Below are positions 1 through 5,083 of a stretch of 10,911 nucleotides of DNA, piece after piece; position 1 is the first letter of the stretch; every line of letters starts with the position of its first letter. This DNA comes from Actinomycetes bacterium. GTDB lineage: Bacteria > Actinomycetota > Coriobacteriia > Coriobacteriales > Eggerthellaceae. The stretch lies in NCBI GenBank assembly GCA_023395755.1, contig JAEWYG010000079.1, positions 1 through 10,911 of the forward strand, written 5' to 3'. The notes beneath the pieces are model-generated. The model saw only the letters and a list, made by a program, of their open reading frames with translations. It searched no databases and was not told where the DNA came from. The translations under genes were made by a program, and so were the position numbers.

Positions 1-2
1 AG

Positions 3-530
3 GCTAAGCCTTTTGGCTATGTTGACATTACGCAAATCGAAGCTGCGGCCGCTGCTTATGCCGACGAGCATGATGGTCGCGCTCTCGTAATTATACTTGA
101 CCACCTGACCGATGCTGGTAACTTAGGCGCCATTGCTCGCAGCGCTGAAGTTGTGGGTGCTAGCGGTATTGTTATTCCGAACAAACGAAGCGTGCGTGTC
201 GATGCGTCTACCTATAAAAGTTCAGCCGGTGCCATTACCCACCTTCCGGTGGCGCAGGTGCCGAATCTTATTCAGGTCATGGCACGCCTCAAAGAGCGAG
301 GCTTCTGGATAGCGGGCGCGAGCGAACATGCCGACGATCTTATCTGGAAGGCAAACCTGAAGGGTAAAATCGCACTGGTCATGGGAAACGAATCTGAAGG
401 ACTTTCTCGTGTGGTCAAGGAAAGTTGTGACTTCTTAGTAAAGCTGCCTATCGAAGGCGAAGTGGCCTCTCTGAACGTAGCGCAGGCCTCTACCGCGTGC
501 ATGTATGAGTGGCTTAGGCAAAACTACTAG
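3..530 (+). CDS. rlmB: SPOUT/TrmH-family 23S rRNA 2'-O-ribose methyltransferase (RlmB-like), 5' end cut off by window
   Basis: The reading frame is open from the window edge to the TAG at 528-530, giving 175 residues of a protein usually about 250 long, so the N-terminal substrate-binding part is missing. The visible part is the SPOUT (SpoU) methyltransferase domain with its three motifs: motif 1 NLGAIARSAEVVGA with the catalytic-type Arg, motif 2 ALVMGNESEGLS, and motif 3 LPIEGEVASLNVAQAS, which forms the knotted SAM-binding site. Family members methylate the ribose of a guanosine in 23S rRNA (G2251 for E. coli RlmB) using SAM, in the cytoplasm. The next gene, a Rae1/YacP-like nuclease, follows without a gap; the order rlmB then yacP is widespread in Gram-positive genomes and supports the RlmB name. 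A different SpoU-family specificity cannot be excluded. Confidence 0.88.
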   Translation, partial: AKPFGYVDITQIEAAAAAYADEHDGRALVIILDHLTDAGNLGAIARSAEVVGASGIVIPNKRSVRVDASTYKSSAGAITHLPVAQVPNLIQVMARLKERGFWIAGASEHADDLIWKANLKGKIALVMGNESEGLSRVVKESCDFLVKLPIEGEVASLNVAQASTACMYEWLRQNY

Positions 531-537
531 GTTGACG

Positions 538-1077
538 GTGAATACTCAACGTAAAAAACTACTGCTTGTCGATGGATATAACGTGCTACGTTCGGGTAGT
601 CGTTATCAACGCATTGCGGGGCCCGATTATACTGACGATACCTTTAACACAGCACGCGAAACGCTTATCAACGACGTGGTGAACTACGCTGGTCACGACT
701 GGCGTGCCATCGTTGTGTTCGATGGCGCACACAATGCGTTCTCTACGGGCGATGCTCAGACTGTGGGGGGTGTGCGTATTATGTTTTCACCTGCGGGGCA
801 GTCGGCCGATAAGGTTATTGAGAGACTGGCTCACGATGCCCGTGAGCGCCAGGTGGAAACATTGGTGGTTACCAGTGATGCTACCATACAAGATACCGTT
901 TTTGGCTTTGGTGTGGACCGCATGAGTGCCGATGGCTTCTCGCGTGAACTGAGCATGCACTATGAAGAAGCTCGTCTTGACGATACTCCGAAGGTGGCTG
1001 AAAAGAATACGGTTGCTTCTCGTATAGACGCGGCCACCTTGACGAAACTTAAGGCTTTGCGCGATCACGTACGCTAA
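538..1077 (+). CDS. rae1: NYN/PIN-fold ribosome-associated endoribonuclease, Rae1/YacP family
   Basis: The 179-residue product matches the B. subtilis YacP/Rae1 layout (about 170 residues). It opens with the NYN-domain strand KKLLLVDGYNVL, whose Asp is a metal ligand. It continues with a helix (TARETLINDVVNYAG), a second strand with an acidic residue (RAIVVFDGAH), SADKVIERLAHDA, and the third acidic strand ETLVVTSDATIQDTVFGFG. Rae1 enters the ribosomal A site and cleaves specific mRNAs during translation; that role is known for the B. subtilis protein and is inferred here. Start choice is uncertain. GTG 538 is favoured because TAGG at 528-531 sits 6 nt upstream and the NYN strand follows at once. 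TTG 532 and ATG 505, the latter overlapping rlmB by 26 bp without a clear ribosome binding site, are alternatives. Either way it is probably translationally coupled to the methyltransferase gene. Confidence 0.85.
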   Translation: MNTQRKKLLLVDGYNVLRSGSRYQRIAGPDYTDDTFNTARETLINDVVNYAGHDWRAIVVFDGAHNAFSTGDAQTVGGVRIMFSPAGQSADKVIERLAHDARERQVETLVVTSDATIQDTVFGFGVDRMSADGFSRELSMHYEEARLDDTPKVAEKNTVASRIDAATLTKLKALRDHVR

Positions 1078-1126
1078 TGTTTCTTGTGTTAAATCAGGGA
1101 TGCTCATCTTTTAATTTTTCGCAAAA

Positions 1127-1195
1127 AACCAGTTCACAAATCTAGGCAACCGCTGGTTGCGTAAAATGATTACCAGACTTGCTGGTGCAACCGCT
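1127..1195 (+). repeat. Nested short inverted and direct repeats upstream of the XRE gene
   Basis: Perfect hairpin GCAACC-GCT-GGTTGC at 1146-1160 is followed by ACCAG-ACTTG-CTGGT at 1172-1186. GCAACCGCT recurs as a direct repeat at 1187-1195, and AACCAG at 1127-1132 can alternatively pair with CTGGTT at 1153-1158. The elements can therefore form mutually exclusive stems in RNA, or serve as dyad operator sites for the downstream DNA-binding protein. No T-run follows, so this is not an obvious terminator. Function is inferred only from position. Confidence 0.4.
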
Positions 1196-1254
1196 CATGC
1201 AGCCGTACCTTTGAACCCGTAGATGAAAGAGAAAGACTATGGCTCAAGTAACAC

Positions 1255-1261
1255 GGAAGGG
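1255..1261 (+). promoter_or_regulatory. Ribosome binding site that fixes the XRE gene start
   Basis: GGAAGGG lies 7 nt before ATG 1269. An in-frame ATG exists 30 bases upstream at 1239 but has only a weak purine stretch before it, so translation most likely begins at 1269. Confidence 0.65.
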
Positions 1262-1268
1262 ATCTTTC

Positions 1269-2015
1269 ATGAACGTGGAAATTGCCCAGCGCCTCGCCGA
1301 GATGCGACGCGACAAAGGGTACAGCCAAGAAGAGCTTGCCGAGAACCTGGGCCTCTCACGTCAGGCAGTATCAAAATGGGAGCGCGCAGAATCTTCGCCC
1401 GATACGGGAAACCTTATTGCGCTAGCAAAGTTATATGGCATTACCCTGGACGAGCTACTGCGTATCGACGAAGACATTGCTGATGATGTGAGATTTGAAG
1501 CACAGGATAAAACCGAAAGCAGCGAAGCCCAGGTATGCGCTGCGGCTGAAGCAGCAAACGTCGCTGCGCAGACTGCAGCACAAGCTGCCGTTGCTGCCAG
1601 TACTGCTCAGGCTCAAACAGCCGCGCAGGTGAAGGCCGCCGAATCGGCTGTGTCGCGTGCTGTTCGGTCTGAGGCTGCGCAAGCTGCACCATCTCAGGTC
1701 AATCAGTTTTCTGCGCCCAGTTACGGGCAGCAAGCGCCTGTCTCGGGTGCCCCCCAGTGCACTCAATCTCATCCAGGCGTTTCGGTGCCTCCGCCTCCCA
1801 CTGGCTATCCTCAGCAGCCGTACAGCCAGCCTGAGCCGGCCAAGAAAGGTGGCCCTTGGACAACATTTCCGTACCCGGTGCTTTGTGTGGTTCTGTTCCT
1901 GCTTTCAGGATTCTTTTTTGCTAACTGGCATCCCGCGTGGGTAATCTTCCTTACCATCCCGCTTTATCATTGGATTGCCCATATCATTGAAAACGACCCA
2001 AACTACCGAAAATAG
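1269..2015 (+). CDS. XRE-family HTH protein with low-complexity linker and C-terminal membrane segments
   Basis: The product has 248 residues in three parts. Residues about 5-65 form a Cro/C1-type helix-turn-helix: the recognition-helix region reads LGLSRQAVSKWERAES, followed by LIALAKLYGITLDELL. Residues about 85-150 are an Ala/Gln-rich linker, passing into a Pro/Gln/Ser/Tyr-rich stretch to about 195. The last 55 residues hold two hydrophobic segments (PVLCVVLFLLSGFFFA, then WVIFLTIPLYHWIAHII) with a short polar tail. It is thus probably a DNA-binding protein tethered to the inner membrane. The start at 1269 is set by GGAAGGG at 1255-1261. It is followed 13 nt later by a DUF4097 gene whose ribosome binding site touches this gene's stop codon, so the two are almost surely cotranscribed. 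The DNA target is unknown; autoregulation through the upstream dyads is a guess. Confidence 0.85.
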   Translation: MNVEIAQRLAEMRRDKGYSQEELAENLGLSRQAVSKWERAESSPDTGNLIALAKLYGITLDELLRIDEDIADDVRFEAQDKTESSEAQVCAAAEAANVAAQTAAQAAVAASTAQAQTAAQVKAAESAVSRAVRSEAAQAAPSQVNQFSAPSYGQQAPVSGAPQCTQSHPGVSVPPPPTGYPQQPYSQPEPAKKGGPWTTFPYPVLCVVLFLLSGFFFANWHPAWVIFLTIPLYHWIAHIIENDPNYRK

Positions 2016-2020
2016 GGAGG
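2015..2020 (+). promoter_or_regulatory. Ribosome binding site of the DUF4097 gene, touching the upstream stop codon
   Basis: GGGAGG begins on the last base of the upstream TAG stop (2013-2015) and lies 8 nt before ATG 2029. This supports translational coupling and rejects an upstream in-frame start at 1975. Confidence 0.7.
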
Positions 2021-2028
2021 GTCGAACT

Positions 2029-2877
2029 ATGGCTAGACTTACCGCTCAATCCTGCGTGAAGGTTGCGCTTATTATTTTACTTGCCCTCGCATTGTTTTTG
2101 ATTGTTGGTTTTGGCAGTTGTTCATCGTGGAAGTCATGGTCTATTGACGGCACAAGCCAGATGCGGGGAAATGCGAGCGTGGGTGTCGAAGGCGTCAAAA
2201 ACATTGAAATAGATTGGGCCGCTGGCTCGACAAGTATTGCAGTGGGTGAGGGTGATCAGATACAGCTGATTGAAACCTCCAATGGTGTACTGTCAAAGGC
2301 ACAGTCCATGCGTTGGTCGGTGGTGGGTGATACGTTGAAAATTGACTACGGTAGTGGATGGTCATGTATAAGTATGGCGTCCAAGCACCTTGAGGTACGC
2401 ATACCAAAATCTCTGGCAGAGAATCTGGGTGTTCTGAGTATCGACGGCGCATCGGGCGACTATGCGGTGGATGGAATTTCCTGCGATACGTTGCAGGTGC
2501 AGCTAGCCTCCGGCAAATTGGATACACAAGGTGTTCGGGCACGTAAGCTTGTTCTCGATGCAGCCAGTGGCACCATGCGCGTGCGGGGCATTTTTGCCGA
2601 CAGCGTTAGAGTAGGCGTTGCTTCAGGTAGGGCTGAGGTTACGTGCGAGAGCGTTTGCCCTAAGGCAATCGATGCAGACATGGCAAGCGGCAACGTGATG
2701 CTTGCTATACCCGACAACCCGGGATTTACTGCGACGGTGAATAAGATGTCCGGAAACTTTAACAGCGACTTCGAACTTACGATGCAAGGTGAAGAGCGGT
2801 ATCGTTATGGGAGCGGCGAGGCCACGTTCGACTTCGACATGGCAAGCGGCTCGCTCACACTGCGCAAGTTCTCCTAG
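2029..2877 (+). CDS. Membrane-anchored DUF4097-family beta-repeat protein
   Basis: The 282-residue product has an N-terminal hydrophobic segment (about residues 9-29, VALIILLALALFLIVGFG) that acts as a membrane anchor or uncleaved signal. A Cys follows (GFGSC), but the preceding residues do not make a good lipobox. The rest is a beta-rich repeat array with a recurring Ala-Ser-Gly turn: GASGDYAVDG, LASGKLDTQG, AASGTMRVRG, VASGRAEV, MASGNVML, KMSGNFNSDF, MASGSLTL. This pattern is typical of DUF4097, predicted to form a solenoid sheet exposed outside the cytoplasmic membrane. No catalytic residues are apparent. It is cotranscribed with the membrane-linked XRE regulator; such pairing is common for DUF4097 proteins and suggests an envelope-sensing or scaffold role, but the biochemical function is unknown. 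ATG 2029 is chosen for its strong GGGAGG site and the signal directly after it. Confidence 0.85.
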   Translation: MARLTAQSCVKVALIILLALALFLIVGFGSCSSWKSWSIDGTSQMRGNASVGVEGVKNIEIDWAAGSTSIAVGEGDQIQLIETSNGVLSKAQSMRWSVVGDTLKIDYGSGWSCISMASKHLEVRIPKSLAENLGVLSIDGASGDYAVDGISCDTLQVQLASGKLDTQGVRARKLVLDAASGTMRVRGIFADSVRVGVASGRAEVTCESVCPKAIDADMASGNVMLAIPDNPGFTATVNKMSGNFNSDFELTMQGEERYRYGSGEATFDFDMASGSLTLRKFS

Positions 2878-2884
2878 CGTTCTT

Positions 2885-2930
2885 GGTAACGCCTCCTGAG
2901 CAGTCGGAATTAAACCTCTGGCAGCGTACC
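2885..2930 (+). other. Bulged stem in the intergenic/leader region
   Basis: GGTAACGC at 2885-2892 can pair with GCGTACC at 2924-2930, giving 7 base pairs with one bulged A and closing a loop of about 31 nt. It is the first of three consecutive potential stems before the reductase gene. The support is complementarity alone, so confidence is low. Confidence 0.3.
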
Positions 2931-2956
2931 TCTAAGAGAGAAGTCTCGGGGGGTAA

Positions 2957-2972
2957 TCACCTCTTTAGGTGA
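2957..2972 (+). other. Perfect hairpin in the reductase upstream region
   Basis: TCACCT-CTTT-AGGTGA is a perfect 6-bp stem with a 4-nt loop. A near copy, TCACCT-GCTT-AGGCGA, with one mismatched pair, follows at 2989-3004, so the hairpin unit appears to be duplicated. Confidence 0.5.
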
Positions 2973-2975
2973 CAC

Positions 2976-3017
2976 GCTATCAGGCAATTCACCTGCTTAG
3001 GCGATAGCATCATTTTT
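2976..3017 (+). terminator. Possible intrinsic terminator or attenuator
   Basis: GCTATC at 2976-2981 pairs with GATAGC at 3003-3008. The loop can contain an inner AGG/CCT pairing, and a T5 run follows at 3013-3017. It could end the XRE-DUF4097 transcript. It could also act as a leader attenuator, because TAGGCGATAGC at 2998-3008 is perfectly complementary to GCTATCGCCTA at 3088-3098, just before the reductase ribosome binding site, which would give an alternative pairing. Confidence 0.5.
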
Positions 3018-3102
3018 CCTATGCGGCGTAGCATGCATGTCGTTGGAAGGGCGGTTTTGGGCATGAGGGAGCCTAAACAATGAGACCGCTATCGCCTATG
3101 CG

Positions 3103-3109
3103 AAGGAGG
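3103..3109 (+). promoter_or_regulatory. Strong ribosome binding site of the reductase gene
   Basis: AAGGAGG lies 6 nt before ATG 3116. The in-frame ATGs at 3080, 3098 and 3110 lie upstream of it or abut it, so 3116 is the likely start. The 11-nt element at 3088-3098, which can pair with the upstream leader, ends 4 nt before this site. Confidence 0.75.
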
Positions 3110-3115
3110 ATGGAT

Positions 3116-4894
3116 ATGTTCGAAAGTAAGCATGCGCTAAACCGACGTCAGTTCCTGGGGTTGGGTGCAACGGCTGCAGGTGCTGCGGCGTTCATGGGTC
3201 TTGCGGGTTGTGCGCCTCAGTCCAAAGAGGGAACAGCAAAAGAAAGTGGGGCCAAGACAGCCACCGCAAACAGTGTTTCCGGCGGCGCAGCGACGGGTGA
3301 GCTTACCTGGTTGGGGTCCGAGCCAGTAATCGCCGACTCAGAGGTGAAGACCACCGTCGAGGCCGATATTGTAATTATCGGATGCGGCCTTGCTGGTGTT
3401 GCTGCCGCTCGTGCAGCTTCCGAGGAAGGCGCGAAGGTGGTTGTGTTTGATAAGGCTGAGGGTCCGCAGTGTCGCAGTGGTGAGTTTGCCGTCATTAACG
3501 GCGATCTGCAAGCGCGTTGGGGCCGCGATACGTTTGATCCGGCTCAGATGGTCGACCACCACATGGATGAGTGCTCCTACAAGACGAAGCGCTCTCTGGT
3601 AAGCAAGTGGGCCGAAGGCAGCGCCGACGTGTTCGACTGGTATATTGGGGCCAAGAAGGATCTCTACATTTGCGACAGCACGCGCGCTGAAGTGCCGGAT
3701 GCGAATGCCGCATCATTTCTTATTCCTATTTTTTATCCCCTGCCGGAAGCTTACGATTGGACCAAAGAGCAGCACCCTGTTTACCCTAGTTCGGTTGAGC
3801 TTTTGCCGAGTCAGGCACCCGTGCTTAAAGCTAACATGGAAATAGCGGTAGCAAATGGTGTTGAACCTTACTACGGTCACTTTGTCGAAAAACTTATTAT
3901 GGAAGATGGTCGTTGCGTGGGTTGCTATGCTCGCAATGCCTCTGACGACAGCTATGTGAAGGCTATCGCCAAAAAAGGCGTCATCCTTGCTACCGGAGAC
4001 TATGCCAGCAACACCGATATTCTGGGTTACTACTGCCCCGAAGTTGTACAGAATGGCATTGCTGAAATCTGGCCGAATATGGACGTTGAGGGTAAACCTA
4101 CGAATACGGGAGACGGGCTGAAGCTGGGTGCGTGGGCTGGTGCCGCCATCCAACAGCATCATGCGCCAATGATTCATCATATGGGTGGTGGTGCCGATAT
4201 TAGTGGTGAGGGTGTCATGGGCATTGCGGGCTTCTTGCAGCTGGATAAGCACGGTAAGCGCTTCATGAATGAAGACGTGCCTGGTCAGCAGGTAGAGAAC
4301 CAGATTGAGCTTCTGAAGGACAAGACCTCTTATCAGATATGGGACGGTAACTGGAAAGAGCAACTACCTTTTATGCCAGCTGGACATGGAGTTGCATGCT
4401 ACTATGACGAATCGCTGCCTAAAAATAATGCAACATACCGCAACTACAAGTCTCAGGCTAAGCTTGATGCTGCGGTGGCTGAAGGTCGCTGCATCAAGGC
4501 AGACACCATTGAAGCACTGCTCGATGCTATCGGTGATATCGACAAAGAAACGGCGCTCGCATCCATCAAACGCTACAACGAATTGGCTGCTGCAGGTAAG
4601 GATGAAGACTTTGGCAAGGTTGCCTCACGTTTATTCCCGCTCGGAACAGCGCCGTTCTACGCGGTAAAGATGGAACCTGCGTTGATGCTTACCTGTTTGG
4701 GCGGCCTCTCTAGTGATGAAGAGGCTCATGTCTACAGCACCGAAGGAGACGTGATTAAAGGTCTCTATGCTGCAGGCAATATTCAGGGTGACCGCTTTGC
4801 CGTGCAGTATCCTATTAGCTTGAAGGGCGTTAGCCACTCGATGGCCTTGTTTTACGGCTATGTCGCGGGTAAGAATGCGGTAAAAGAAGTTTAA
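3116..4894 (+). CDS. Tat-exported lipoprotein FAD-dependent reductase (fumarate reductase/flavocytochrome c flavoprotein-like, FAD_binding_2)
   Basis: The 592-residue product opens with a twin-arginine signal (NRRQFLGLGA, Arg10-Arg11) and a lipobox LAGC with Cys32, so it should be folded in the cytoplasm, exported by Tat and lipid-anchored outside. A spacer rich in Ala/Gly/Thr/Ser precedes the FAD dinucleotide fold at 84-110 (DIVIIGCGLAGVAAARAA, GxGxxG at 89-94), ending with VVVFDKAEG. GKRFMNED at about 380-387 and GLYAAGNIQGDRFAVQYP near 550-566 are family landmarks. Residues of classical fumarate reductases are absent by eye: no TTRD after the FMNE motif (VPGQQVE instead), no HHTMGG (LTCLGG instead), and no NRLGGNA. 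The substrate is therefore probably not fumarate. There is no haem-binding CXXCH domain, so electrons must come from a separate partner. The gene stands alone between a structured leader and a strong terminator, with a membrane LuxR regulator next. Confidence 0.88.
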   Translation: MFESKHALNRRQFLGLGATAAGAAAFMGLAGCAPQSKEGTAKESGAKTATANSVSGGAATGELTWLGSEPVIADSEVKTTVEADIVIIGCGLAGVAAARAASEEGAKVVVFDKAEGPQCRSGEFAVINGDLQARWGRDTFDPAQMVDHHMDECSYKTKRSLVSKWAEGSADVFDWYIGAKKDLYICDSTRAEVPDANAASFLIPIFYPLPEAYDWTKEQHPVYPSSVELLPSQAPVLKANMEIAVANGVEPYYGHFVEKLIMEDGRCVGCYARNASDDSYVKAIAKKGVILATGDYASNTDILGYYCPEVVQNGIAEIWPNMDVEGKPTNTGDGLKLGAWAGAAIQQHHAPMIHHMGGGADISGEGVMGIAGFLQLDKHGKRFMNEDVPGQQVENQIELLKDKTSYQIWDGNWKEQLPFMPAGHGVACYYDESLPKNNATYRNYKSQAKLDAAVAEGRCIKADTIEALLDAIGDIDKETALASIKRYNELAAAGKDEDFGKVASRLFPLGTAPFYAVKMEPALMLTCLGGLSSDEEAHVYSTEGDVIKGLYAAGNIQGDRFAVQYPISLKGVSHSMALFYGYVAGKNAVKEV

Positions 4895-4895
4895 G

Positions 4896-4910
4896 ACAAT
4901 TAAGAATTGT
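4896..4910 (+). other. Small AT-rich hairpin just after the reductase stop codon
   Basis: ACAATT-AAG-AATTGT is a perfect 6-bp stem beginning two bases after the TAA. It has no T-run after it and is too AT-rich to terminate by itself; it may protect the 3' end or be incidental. Confidence 0.3.
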
Positions 4911-4964
4911 AAGGCTTCTTCCGTGTACGGAGGAATGTCTGAGTGGTGTTTAAGGGTATACCTT

Positions 4965-4998
4965 CTCCCCTTGATGCGGCGCATCAAGGGGAGTTTTT
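4965..4998 (+). terminator. Strong intrinsic terminator after the reductase gene
   Basis: CTCCCCTTGATGC at 4965-4977 and GCATCAAGGGGAG at 4981-4993 form a perfect 13-bp GC-rich stem with loop GGC, directly followed by TTTTT at 4994-4998. It separates the reductase from the LuxR gene and makes any luxR start upstream of it (for example GTG 4943) implausible. Confidence 0.93.
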
Positions 4999-5047
4999 CT
5001 TGGAACCGGTGCTCATTGCCTTCAGTGCCGACTCTTGCTTTGGGCGA

Positions 5048-5056
5048 TGCTATACT
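5048..5056 (+). promoter_or_regulatory. Possible extended -10 promoter of the LuxR-type gene
   Basis: TGCTATACT matches an extended -10 element (TGN followed by TATACT, 5 of 6 to consensus). No good -35 box is seen at the right distance. Transcription would start near 5063, just upstream of the GGGGAGG ribosome binding site at 5072-5078. The position after a strong terminator fits an independent promoter. Confidence 0.45.
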
Positions 5057-5083
5057 GGGCGCTTGAAAGCAGGGGAGGTTAGT

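Noticed and set aside
1097..1120. Possible terminator after the Rae1-like gene (T-rich stretch at 1108-1119)
   Set aside because: Only a 3-4 bp stem (GAT..ATC) precedes the T-rich run, which is too weak to call.
1239..1268. Upstream start of the XRE gene (adds 10 residues)
   Set aside because: It has a weaker ribosome binding site than ATG 1269, and the extra residues lie outside the usual helix-turn-helix start.
3080..3115. Upstream starts of the reductase (ATG 3080, 3098, 3110)
   Set aside because: They lie upstream of, or directly against, the AAGGAGG at 3103-3109. ATG 3116 has ideal spacing and gives a normal Tat signal.
3713..4363. 216-codon open frame antisense to the flavin reductase
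   Set aside because: It lies wholly inside a clear gene, has no recognisable domain and is explained by codon composition.
4935..5069. Small frame beginning ATG 4935 after GGAGG (44 codons)
   Set aside because: The GGAGG to ATG spacing is only one base, and the frame runs through the perfect 13-bp terminator, so translation is unlikely.
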